Made by a program: the position numbers and the translations under genes
Notes under the pieces: generated by a model
What the model saw: the letters and a program-made list of their open reading frames with translations, nothing else
The model's database searches: none
Told to the model about the DNA's origin: nothing
In this document: one piece after another, positions 1-8,542 of the stretch
Numbering within the stretch: position 1 is the stretch's first letter
Layout of the letters: each line of letters starts with the position of its first letter
Assembly: GCF_020042345.1 (NCBI RefSeq)
Contig: NZ_CP083387.1
Coordinates: 1,054,001-1,118,000, forward strand
DNA length: 64,000 nucleotides
Direction: 5' to 3'
Source: Arachidicoccus terrestris
GTDB lineage: Bacteria; Bacteroidota; Bacteroidia; Chitinophagales; Chitinophagaceae

Positions 1-590
1 CAAACCCAGGGCAGGTCTCTTATACCCGCCGGATGTTCGACCTTTAAGGCCAACAGATTACCGGCGCCTTTTTTATTGAGCCACTGAGTCACTTCCAGAC
101 TAAAGCTGGTCCTTCCTCCCGCGTGTTTCCCAATCAAATGCCCATTCAGATATACCGTTGCATAAGAGCTGACTCCTTCAAAAAACAAGAAATAAGACTG
201 TCCCGGTTGATAGACGGCATCAAATGTCTTCCTATACCAACCGTCCCCATGGCGATTACCGTGCTTTTCCCGGATATAGCCGCCATAATCATCCCAGTTA
301 TGCGGCAATTGAACTGTCTTCCAGTTTTGATCTTTATAACCTAGCCCCTCAAATCCTTTATAGCGAGACCCGCCGCTGCTATCTGTCACCGTCTTCCAAT
401 CATCATCCAGTAAGCGGTCCTGCCTGAATGAAGAACTCCAGGGTAATTGACCTTGCAGCTTGCCAACGATCATCAGACAGCCGATCAGTATCAGTAAACA
501 ACAATAGCGTTTTACGCTACCTCGCAGGAGGTAATACTTCGCATATCTTTCTTCACTGCTTCCCCTCACTGTCTGCCCAATTTGCATCAT
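1..590 (-). CDS. GH2-family glycoside hydrolase, N-terminal part (cut by window edge)
   Basis: I translated the reverse strand from an ATG at 590 (an ATG at 587 is the alternative); an in-frame TAG lies just upstream. The reading frame stays open to base 1. Residues 1-50 hold a basic stretch and a hydrophobic segment that fit an export signal. The rest is the GH2 sugar-binding jelly roll: LPHNWDD, then GWYRKTF, FEGVSSYATVYLNG and HAGGRTSF. These are the family signatures of beta-galactosidase, beta-glucuronidase and related enzymes. The catalytic barrel lies outside the window, so the substrate cannot be told. The gene starts 29 bases after the GH95 stop, so it is probably the last visible gene of the same operon and acts on pectin side chains in the periplasm. 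Confidence 0.85.
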   Translation of the reverse strand, partial: MMQIGQTVRGSSEERYAKYYLLRGSVKRYCCLLILIGCLMIVGKLQGQLPWSSSFRQDRLLDDDWKTVTDSSGGSRYKGFEGLGYKDQNWKTVQLPHNWDDYGGYIREKHGNRHGDGWYRKTFDAVYQPGQSYFLFFEGVSSYATVYLNGHLIGKHAGGRTSFSLEVTQWLNKKGAGNLLALKVEHPAGIRDLPWV

Positions 591-619
591 CGATTTCTTT
601 GCTGTTTTAACCTATTGTC

Positions 620-3559
620 TTATTGAATTCCGTTCATTTCTTCCAGATCCCCATTCAGTGTGTAAAGTGTCCCCGCTGCCACGTGCAGCTTTTTTGCCAA
701 CTTTCCATAATGCAATACACAAGGTCCGCTTTTTATCCCGCGGATCTGTACTTTGTCCAGCCGGTGATCTTTCCACCAGATATTGAGTGTAAAGCCTCCT
801 CTTGCCCGGATTCCTCTGACCCAGCCCACAGCCAGGCTATCGGGCAAGGCAGGTAATAGATCTATATAACCGTTTTGACTTTGTACCAGCATTTCCGCGA
901 CTCCGGCCGCCCCACCAAAATTGCCGTCAATCTGAAAGGGCGGATGTGCATCCATCATATTATGATACACGCCACCACGCTCCCGGCCGGCCGCGCCTTC
1001 TGCCGGACGTAATAATTCTTCCAGTAGTTTCAAGGCATGATTGCCCTGTTTAAATCTTGCCCAAAGGTTGACCTTCCATGCCAGCGACCAGCCGGTGCCG
1101 CCGTCTCCACGGTAGATCAGTGACTGTCTAGCGGCACGCATCATGGCAGAATCCTTATCCCAACTGATATCATTACCGGGATAAACGCCCCATAAATGAG
1201 ATACATGGCGATGGGTGTCTGCCGTATCATCTTTATCCTCCATCCACTCCTGCAATTGCCCGTATTTACCCTTCTGATTGGGCGCGATCTGTTTGTATTT
1301 ATCTGCCAGATCTTTTCTGAAGGCTGTATCCACGCCTAATATTTCGGCCGCTTTGATGCAATTACTAAACAGGTCACGAATCAGCTGATGATCCATCGCA
1401 GGCCCCGCGACCAGCCCGCCATGCTCCGGTGAATTAGAAGGCACAGAAATCAAATAACCGGTTTTGGGGTCAGGTATAAGAAAATGCTGATAGAATTCGG
1501 CGGCCTTTTTCATCAGCTTATAGCCGGTATCTCTTAAGAAGGCTGTATCTTCTGTAAAGAGAAAATGTTCCCAGACATGATGACTGAGCCAGGCTGACCC
1601 GCCTACCCAGATTCCATGTTTAGCAGCATCGATCGGTGCTGTTGCCGCCCAAATATCTGTATTATGATGGAGCACCCAGCCGGGTGCGCCATATTGTTCA
1701 CGAGCGGTAACGGCGCCCGCTTCACTTAGATCCTGGATCAATTTGAAAAGTGGCCCGGTACAGGAAGACAGGTTCAGCACTTCCGCCGGCCAATAGTTCA
1801 TTTCCAGATTGATATTGGTCGTGTACTTACTGCCCCATGGCGGTGTAAGCAAATTATTCCAGATCCCTTGCAGGTTCGCAGCGCGGCCACCGGGCGGTGT
1901 GGCACTGATCATCAGGTACCGGGCATACTGTGTATAGAGCGTTATGAGCCCGAGATCGCTGCTGACCGTAAACTGCCGGATTCTTTCATCCGTCGGCAGA
2001 TCCCTTCTGGATGTTGTACCCAGTCGCAAATCAAATGTATCAAAGAGTTGGTGATAAGCCGCCTCATGGCGTTTATAAAGCGCTCCATAATTGCCATGGC
2101 CGATAGCCTCAATCTGCCTGAGATAACCCAGACACAGGCTATCAGGATGCCCCGAAGCGTCATTATAATTGACAAAATTGGTCGCAGCCACGGTATAGAG
2201 CGTCGCCGCATCCGCATCTATAACCTCAATCGTACTATCCGTCACTTTTAGTTGGGCCGCTGCCCCTTCAGTCTTTATCCTTAACGCACTGTAACCATGG
2301 AGGACACCGTCTTTTACCTGTACTTTGAGGCCGATGGTCTCATGATCGATCTTAAAAAGCTGATGATCGCCATGCAGCGTGGAGAAGCGTGCCTTAAAAT
2401 GAACGGCCTTATGCCTGTCTGCTTCTATCCGCATGACCATTACAGGATCTGCCGCACTCGCCCAGTAATGGCGCGTAAAACGGATATCATTTTTCTTATA
2501 GGAAACCGCTGCGGTGGCAGTGCGTATATTGAGTGAACGTTTATAGTCTGAATACCCGCCGCCGGTCAAGTCCTGCAGGTAGATATCACCAAAAGGTTGA
2601 TACCTCGCTTCATACTGCGGAAAGAATGGTGGCCGGCTGTCCTGAATCCAGTACTTCCAATCTCTGGAAATTGCTATGCCCGATGCAGGTGTTTTGCCAG
2701 CTGGATATAACACAAAAATCGGCCGGTCATTCTTTACACCGGTAAAACCGCCTTTATCAAAAAAGTTAATGACCTGAATAGCCAGTACATTCTTGCCTGC
2801 ATGCAGCCATTCTTTCTTTAACAGATAATGCCTTTTGGTAGAAATACCTTCATCACGGCCCACATAATGGCCATTGACATAACAATAGTCCTGATCCCGG
2901 ATGCGCCCCAGATCCACATACAGATCCTGACCGGCCATATCTGCCGGCACCTCAAAATCTACCCTGAACCACAAGGCGCCGTCAACACCCTGCAGCCCGC
3001 CGGTTTCCCAACCGTTGATGAGCGGTAAATGCATTGTCTTCCAATGGCTATCATCCAGGCCCGGCGCAGCTGCGGCGGTATCTTTACGTACTTTTTGCAG
3101 CCAGTCTTTCCTTAATTGCTGATATTTTTCCGGGTCGTGGTCGTTAATGCCCATAAAATGCGCCTCCCCCAACGCTTCCGCTTCTTTTTGTCTGCCGGCA
3201 AAAATCAGCGACCGGATTGCAGGCAGATACTTGCAGGCCCCATGATGGGCATAGTCTCTGGGGCGGCCATTCCAAAGCGTAGACTCATTAAACTGTATAT
3301 GATCCGTATCCACACCAGCGAAGATCATCGCACCGATATGACCGTTTCCGATGGGCAAAGCGTCTGTCCAGTGGGCGTCCGCCGCGGGTTGGTTATACCA
3401 TAATATCAGGGAATCGGGCGCCATCTGAGTATAAGCCTCTTTAGGCCCTCCTGCACCGCAGCTCACCCACAGCAGCATAACACTCCATATAGCAGAAAAC
3501 AGCAGACATTGTTTACAAATGCCCATGCAATTCGGGGAAGTCTTACTACGGCTGTTCAT
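620..3559 (-). CDS. GH95-family hydrolase (alpha-L-fucosidase/alpha-L-galactosidase type) with inserted beta-sandwich domain
   Basis: The frame opens at 3616, but I prefer the ATG at 3559 because it places a lipoprotein-type signal (LLWVSC) near the N-terminus. The N-terminal domain shows the GH95 signature WYNQPAADAHWTDALPIGNG. The family's catalytic regions are all present: TTNINLEMNYW (near residue 600 of the longest frame), SVPSNSPEHGG (near 727, holding the expected acid Glu) and QIDGNFGG (near 897, holding the expected Asp). The protein is about 980 residues, longer than the usual 750-800. The excess is an insert at about residues 165-310 that looks like a GH2/CBM-type jelly roll (DSHWKTMHLPLINGWE, LWFRVDFEVP, CYVNGHYVG). 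Fucose or L-galactose release from pectin side chains is inferred from the family and from the neighbouring pectin enzymes. Confidence 0.9.
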   Translation of the reverse strand: MNSRSKTSPNCMGICKQCLLFSAIWSVMLLWVSCGAGGPKEAYTQMAPDSLILWYNQPAADAHWTDALPIGNGHIGAMIFAGVDTDHIQFNESTLWNGRPRDYAHHGACKYLPAIRSLIFAGRQKEAEALGEAHFMGINDHDPEKYQQLRKDWLQKVRKDTAAAAPGLDDSHWKTMHLPLINGWETGGLQGVDGALWFRVDFEVPADMAGQDLYVDLGRIRDQDYCYVNGHYVGRDEGISTKRHYLLKKEWLHAGKNVLAIQVINFFDKGGFTGVKNDRPIFVLYPAGKTPASGIAISRDWKYWIQDSRPPFFPQYEARYQPFGDIYLQDLTGGGYSDYKRSLNIRTATAAVSYKKNDIRFTRHYWASAADPVMVMRIEADRHKAVHFKARFSTLHGDHQLFKIDHETIGLKVQVKDGVLHGYSALRIKTEGAAAQLKVTDSTIEVIDADAATLYTVAATNFVNYNDASGHPDSLCLGYLRQIEAIGHGNYGALYKRHEAAYHQLFDTFDLRLGTTSRRDLPTDERIRQFTVSSDLGLITLYTQYARYLMISATPPGGRAANLQGIWNNLLTPPWGSKYTTNINLEMNYWPAEVLNLSSCTGPLFKLIQDLSEAGAVTAREQYGAPGWVLHHNTDIWAATAPIDAAKHGIWVGGSAWLSHHVWEHFLFTEDTAFLRDTGYKLMKKAAEFYQHFLIPDPKTGYLISVPSNSPEHGGLVAGPAMDHQLIRDLFSNCIKAAEILGVDTAFRKDLADKYKQIAPNQKGKYGQLQEWMEDKDDTADTHRHVSHLWGVYPGNDISWDKDSAMMRAARQSLIYRGDGGTGWSLAWKVNLWARFKQGNHALKLLEELLRPAEGAAGRERGGVYHNMMDAHPPFQIDGNFGGAAGVAEMLVQSQNGYIDLLPALPDSLAVGWVRGIRARGGFTLNIWWKDHRLDKVQIRGIKSGPCVLHYGKLAKKLHVAAGTLYTLNGDLEEMNGIQ

Positions 3560-3666
3560 TTTAAGCCCGGCTTTTTCGGGGAAGCCGGATCGCGCATGAT
3601 TCAGGTTCGTTTTCATATTAATAAGGTGCTATGTTTTAAATTAGATGCGGTGTAGTGACTGCGCTC

Positions 3667-5277
3667 TTATTTTAGGGAGACCGTAATGGGTGCCAGTTTT
3701 CTGCTTCGGGCACGGACCTTTCCGTCCACAAAAATCTGCAGGCCTTTTCCATGCCCGTAATGACGGCCATCCTTGTCCCAGAGGACTGTAATGGCATGTC
3801 CGTGATAGCGGACATTGTCCAGGCAGAACCAGGCCCACTGTCCTTCGGGAATGAGGGGCCGAATGGCTAGCTTATCGCCCAGAGCAGGTTTGATTCCCAC
3901 CAGATCGCTGATAATCAGATCAGCAAAACCGGAATGGTTGTAATACCTGCTGCGTGGATTATTGCGGAGCCAGAAGCCCGTCTTTTCATCCTGGTATTCC
4001 CCGATAAAAGGTTTTCCGTCTTTTTGCTGGGCCCAGGCATATTTATGAAGCGCGTCATAAAATACACGGGCCGTCATATGGTTATGGTGCTTATAGTTAT
4101 TTAATAAATTAGACAGCCCCTTCAGGGTCTGCGTCGTGGCATAGGGCCAAACGGCGCCATCCCATTCACAGCCATGTCCCGATCCGTGTGTTCTGAAAAG
4201 AGGATGCCTTCTCTCTGCGGTTGTAATCCCCCAGGGTGCGCTGAAACCAGTAGTATCAGTCAACTGTTCCCAGGCTTCAGCATACTGCTTTTTATCTGTC
4301 GGCAGGTTAAAATACCAGGGAATGAAGCCTATTTCTTCCCGGGCATCCGCAAACTTTCCATTCGGATATTTTACCTCAAAAAATGTTGCTTTTGCATTCC
4401 AGAGGCTATCCAGCACCATCTGTCTCAGATCCCTTGCTTTTTTCCGGTAATAGGCTGCTGCCTGAGGCTGCCCCAGAATTTGATTGATACGGGACAAGGC
4501 CAGCGCATTACCATACATATAGCTGTTGATGGTCGGCCGCCTGTTTTTCTGGGTACGGGAACCGCTGATGGATTCTTCCATGGCGTCCCGTACGTCAAAT
4601 TGCCAAAACAGGCCGTCAGGCAATTGTTTTTCGGCCTCCCATTTCTTGTAGTCAGCAGACAAGGCGGGTAACATTTTCTGCAAAAATGCGCTGTCCTGAC
4701 CTACCAGGAATAAACCATAAACGGCGTCATCGATCCAGGTGCTGAACCGGTGAAATCCGGGCTTTTTTTGTTTGGGATCCGCGAACATCCAATAGGACGT
4801 GTACGCCTGAATATATTTTGGATCATGCAACCAGCGTCCCTCATAGATCTGATGTCCCAGTGCTGAGCTAATACTGTTAAAGGCGCCTCCAAATTTTACC
4901 GGCGTTATAAATTCTGTAAATATAAACCCATAGGGGGTTTTCACCAGGTGCTTTCTAAAACTCCACCATCTAAAATAATAGATTTTCTGTAGTGTTGTAT
5001 CCGGACAGGAAAACAGTGGAATATTGTCGCTGAGCCACTGATAAGCATGGGCGTTGTCTACATAGTTAACAACATCTCCGCTATCCTGCGCATTAAAACT
5101 GGCTACATCTTCCTGCATAATGGCCGGCCGTAAAATCACAGGCCCCTTTTCGCCGGGCTGCCCGCTGTTCTGACTGACAGCCGGCAGGCTTATAATACTT
5201 AGTAAAGCTGCTGTGGTATATTTAGCGACCAAAGAGACAGCCGCATATTGTCTTTGTCTACGCCAAACTGATTTCAT
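3667..5277 (-). CDS. (alpha/alpha)6-barrel glycoside hydrolase, MGH1/trehalase-like
   Basis: A 536-residue protein with an N-terminal signal peptide (LLSIISLPAVSQ). Features typical of six-hairpin glycosidases of the MGH1-like, GH63 and GH37 group include KIYYFRWWSFRKH, RFSTWIDDAVYG, EESISGSR, INSYMYGNALAL, IGFIPWYFN and a late GCEWDGAVWPYATTQTL segment; acidic residues in these places are usual catalytic candidates. The C-terminus has a small beta domain (LWDKDGRHYGHGKGLQIFVDG). I cannot assign a CAZy family number or substrate from sequence alone. It lies 57 bases after the GH67-like gene and about 107 bases before the GH95 start on the same strand, so it is probably co-transcribed and attacks an oligosaccharide produced by the pectinases. 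Confidence 0.7.
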   Translation of the reverse strand: MKSVWRRQRQYAAVSLVAKYTTAALLSIISLPAVSQNSGQPGEKGPVILRPAIMQEDVASFNAQDSGDVVNYVDNAHAYQWLSDNIPLFSCPDTTLQKIYYFRWWSFRKHLVKTPYGFIFTEFITPVKFGGAFNSISSALGHQIYEGRWLHDPKYIQAYTSYWMFADPKQKKPGFHRFSTWIDDAVYGLFLVGQDSAFLQKMLPALSADYKKWEAEKQLPDGLFWQFDVRDAMEESISGSRTQKNRRPTINSYMYGNALALSRINQILGQPQAAAYYRKKARDLRQMVLDSLWNAKATFFEVKYPNGKFADAREEIGFIPWYFNLPTDKKQYAEAWEQLTDTTGFSAPWGITTAERRHPLFRTHGSGHGCEWDGAVWPYATTQTLKGLSNLLNNYKHHNHMTARVFYDALHKYAWAQQKDGKPFIGEYQDEKTGFWLRNNPRSRYYNHSGFADLIISDLVGIKPALGDKLAIRPLIPEGQWAWFCLDNVRYHGHAITVLWDKDGRHYGHGKGLQIFVDGKVRARSRKLAPITVSLK

Positions 5278-5334
5278 ACATAATTTTTATATCGTTATCG
5301 TTGTGCTATTTACTGCAGATCTTATAATATTTCT

Positions 5335-8262
5335 TTATCTGAACAGCCAGTCCAGATCCGGCTGACTGCCTGTTGCTCCAAGCCCGGCATCAAAAGCGGG
5401 AATATCTTTTGCCCGCTGGATAAAGCCCAGCAAAAGGCAGATACCTTTTCCCAATTGTAAGTCATGGACGCCCTCCCTGAAACTGTAGCTATGGACATTG
5501 ATGCCCGGAAAACCGCGCAGTATACCTGCATTAGCGATCGTGGTGGCCGCCTGACCATAGTCGTTGGCGCTGGCATCTGTCTCTAACTCCGGTTCTTTCA
5601 GATAGGCTTTATTTTTCCGGGTAAAGAAGCCGACCAGTAGTCTGACAGGTTTATCTGTTTTAAAGTATAAACGTGTACCGGCCTGGATCTGTCTGGCGCG
5701 ATCTACCTGAATGCCCTGAAGGCCCTGTAATATTCCGGCTACGGTATCCAGTTGAACAAGGGTATCTTTAAAGGGACACCCTTTTTTGCCGACGCTGAAC
5801 ATATCAGCTGAAACATTATGATCCTGCTCAATATAGTAGGTACCCAATGTTTCTTTTTGATCCTTGCCGGTATCCATGCTTTTAGGCGGATTCAAAAACC
5901 GGACCTGTGCCGGCTTCAATGTCACCACCGTCGCTTTCTGGTCTGACCGGCTGGCACCATGCAGTTTTAACGCCTGAATATTTTTCTTAAAGTTGTCGAG
6001 TTCCTGCTGATAGACGGGCAGCAGGTCCGACCATGTTTTATTCTGGCCGTCTTTACCTGTCAGGGGAATTTTCCTTGCACCCGTCTGTAGGCTATTAGCA
6101 TATAGATAAGCAGGTCCTGCAACAGCCGCCAGTTTTCTGAAGGCCTCAACACTGGACGAAAGTAGCGGCAGGGCAGACTCAAGATCCTGTACATCATGAC
6201 TGTAACCATATCTTAGTATATGAAGAGCCGCCATGACTTTCTTGCTATAAAATTCTGCAAGATGCTGATAACAGATCATGTCATTTTTCAGCCGGTTAAA
6301 TTCAGCGCTGTTCCGTCCAATTTTCTTCTCCGCAGCCTGAATCGCCGCTACTGCCTGCCTGGCATGAACCAGTACTTCTTCTGCGATCTGAACCGGAGTC
6401 TCTCCCACATGCTTTTGATGCAACCATTCTCTTTTCGCATATTCGGTGATCATCTCCCCCTCAGGTGATTCCGAGTTATACAGCAGTGTAAAAAGATTGT
6501 ATTTTTCCGGATCAATGAGTTGACTCATCAACATACCCAGGCTCAAGGTCTGCCGGTTGCCATCGGTAATACCATAGCGCCTTAACAGCTTGGGGGCGAT
6601 TTCTCCGGACGCTTCGTAGGCACGCAGTATTTGCGCTCCCGTTGCAAGATCACAACCATATTTTTCAGATAGCCGGCCGGCCCAATAATTTTCTTCCGCT
6701 ATGCGGTCGCGGTCGGCATTCCAGGCATACCTGGCCCACTCGGCATACCAGATCCAGTCCCGGTTAATCTGCAGCAACCTTGGGTCCGCTTTATCCGCGC
6801 TGTAAGGCCAGTCCCAGTAAGACGCCTGCGGATACAGATGTAAACCGTTAGAACCATAGATCTTATGCATCGCCTGCACGCATTTTTGAATGAAATCATC
6901 AGCGCCATAGCGGAAGGGTTCAAGATTGGCCAGAATGTGCACATTCTCTATCTGAACGGGAGAAGCCGCGCTTAGCTTACGGTGCAGTTCCGCCCAGGGT
7001 CCACGAGGCTGGTAAGTAGTCAGCGCCTCTCCGTTATACTTAGCCATCGTATACAGATTGCTGTAAATAGGTTTGGCCGCCGCCATCACAGCTGGACCGT
7101 CCGCATCATGGGCCCGCAAAATAATGGGCGGCTGTATTTTCTGTCCGATTGCTTTTAGGCCATCTTTTACGCCGGGAATAATCGTCTCTGTAAACCATTT
7201 AGTATCATCCGGGCCCACCCCTTCCATCGCCTCACCAAGCGTAACCAATAGCCCTACATTCGGGTATTGCTTGACAAAGGCAGCGATTGACTTTCTTGTA
7301 TAATCGGCAATCAGGGGCGTGATCGGCCGGTTCCGGTCCTGTGTTTTAATATGGTGCTTTTCTGCAAAAGGTTTGGAAACGATAATATTATAAAAGGCCT
7401 GGATCACCCAGATACCTCTTTTGTTCGCCTCTGTCGTTAGAAAATGAAACATCTCCTGATTAGCCGCAAAAGTCGCACTATCCACTTCTACCGCGTCGGG
7501 ATAATCTTTTAAACGGACCAGGGAAGCAAAGGGATGACCGGACCAAAGGTAAAGTGTATTCATGCGGTTATCCACCAGCATATCCAGATATCTGATCCAT
7601 AGTTCCTTATCATAAAACCAGGGAAAGCTCTCCCGGGTATAAGGATATTCATAGGTTCCGCGTCCGGGCAACATATAAGGCTTCTGTAATCCTATACACG
7701 CACCTCTTAGCGTCATTTGCGGCTGATCACTAAACCGGATCCCGCGAAACAGACTATCGATGTCTTTTAAGGCCGCACTTGCCGACCCAGCTTTGGTCAC
7801 CTGCCGGGTGATCCGCTCATACAGCTCCAGACAACCATATAAGGCCCCCGAACCGTCTGCCCCGGCGATCAGGACATTGCCGTTTTCAGCGCCCTGTATG
7901 GTAAAACCTTCCTTAGCGGTATCCAGATGAGCAGAGGCCTGCGCTTCATGAATGATTTGCCCGATACCTGGCGCGCCGGCAATACCGATATCGATATATC
8001 TGCGCCCCGGCTGATGCTTTTTTAACGATTGCCTAAAGGAAATCAGTTGTGTCGGGTAGCCTGCTTTCTTCAGTGCTGCGACAATGCGCTTGGCACCAAA
8101 GGCGATCCGTCCTGTCGCCTCTTGTTGATAACGGATGGTATATAAAGGAGCCTTTTGCGCGAATGAGGCAGTCTGGCAGACAATTACGATACCCATCAGC
8201 AGAAACATTCTGCCCAACTGTCCTTGTATATTCACAGATCTCCTTCTATCTTTAAATCGCAT
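5335..8262 (-). CDS. Large glycoside hydrolase with GH67/GH20-type N-terminal domain (possible alpha-uronidase)
   Basis: The open frame begins at 8316, but the Met at 8262 gives a normal signal peptide (MFLLMGIVIVCQTASFA then QKA), so I chose it. After the signal comes an alpha/beta domain of the type that precedes GH67 and GH20 barrels (IAGAPGIGQIIHEAQ, GFTIQGAENGNVLIAGADGSGALYG). A TIM-barrel-like region follows (MTLRGACIGLQKPYM, YLDMLVDNRMNTLYLWSGHP, VGLLVTLGEAMEG, IILRAHDADGP) and then a long helical C-terminal region. Relatives that I recall from pectin loci have been labelled alpha-galacturonidase or alpha-glucuronidase; I treat that as a hypothesis. It is the first gene of the lower operon, just upstream of the six-hairpin hydrolase. 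Confidence 0.65.
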   Translation of the reverse strand: MRFKDRRRSVNIQGQLGRMFLLMGIVIVCQTASFAQKAPLYTIRYQQEATGRIAFGAKRIVAALKKAGYPTQLISFRQSLKKHQPGRRYIDIGIAGAPGIGQIIHEAQASAHLDTAKEGFTIQGAENGNVLIAGADGSGALYGCLELYERITRQVTKAGSASAALKDIDSLFRGIRFSDQPQMTLRGACIGLQKPYMLPGRGTYEYPYTRESFPWFYDKELWIRYLDMLVDNRMNTLYLWSGHPFASLVRLKDYPDAVEVDSATFAANQEMFHFLTTEANKRGIWVIQAFYNIIVSKPFAEKHHIKTQDRNRPITPLIADYTRKSIAAFVKQYPNVGLLVTLGEAMEGVGPDDTKWFTETIIPGVKDGLKAIGQKIQPPIILRAHDADGPAVMAAAKPIYSNLYTMAKYNGEALTTYQPRGPWAELHRKLSAASPVQIENVHILANLEPFRYGADDFIQKCVQAMHKIYGSNGLHLYPQASYWDWPYSADKADPRLLQINRDWIWYAEWARYAWNADRDRIAEENYWAGRLSEKYGCDLATGAQILRAYEASGEIAPKLLRRYGITDGNRQTLSLGMLMSQLIDPEKYNLFTLLYNSESPEGEMITEYAKREWLHQKHVGETPVQIAEEVLVHARQAVAAIQAAEKKIGRNSAEFNRLKNDMICYQHLAEFYSKKVMAALHILRYGYSHDVQDLESALPLLSSSVEAFRKLAAVAGPAYLYANSLQTGARKIPLTGKDGQNKTWSDLLPVYQQELDNFKKNIQALKLHGASRSDQKATVVTLKPAQVRFLNPPKSMDTGKDQKETLGTYYIEQDHNVSADMFSVGKKGCPFKDTLVQLDTVAGILQGLQGIQVDRARQIQAGTRLYFKTDKPVRLLVGFFTRKNKAYLKEPELETDASANDYGQAATTIANAGILRGFPGINVHSYSFREGVHDLQLGKGICLLLGFIQRAKDIPAFDAGLGATGSQPDLDWLFR

Positions 8263-8400
8263 AATCCACATTTTAAATTTCATTAAATCCAAGTAAAGAC
8301 TCCCGACACTTCTCATCCGGAGTGCTATGACCTTTTGACAGCAGCAATCGAGATCTATTATCTATTCATTAAAACAGGAAAAAAATTGCCGGATGCGTTT

Positions 8401-8444
8401 AAAAGGCGCCAATGGTCATACCCGACCGGCCTTTGGCGCCTTTT
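8401..8444 (-). terminator. Strong bidirectional terminator-like hairpin
   Basis: A perfect 12-bp inverted repeat (AAAAGGCGCCAA at 8401-8412, TTGGCGCCTTTT at 8433-8444) encloses a 20-base loop, with T-runs on both sides. It lies between the end of the PL1 gene and the start of the GH67-like gene, so it should split the minus-strand locus into two transcription units. Confidence 0.8.
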
Positions 8445-8542
8445 TATCCTTCTGCAAAATAATAATCTGTCAGCCATATACGTGTACAAAGAGGAAGAGG
8501 ATAAATCCTACACCACGGGTAAGAGGCTGCCAGAGCGTTGAA

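Noticed and set aside
1868-2251. 127-codon plus-strand frame opposite GH95
   Set aside because: Shadow of the well-supported GH95 gene on the other strand.
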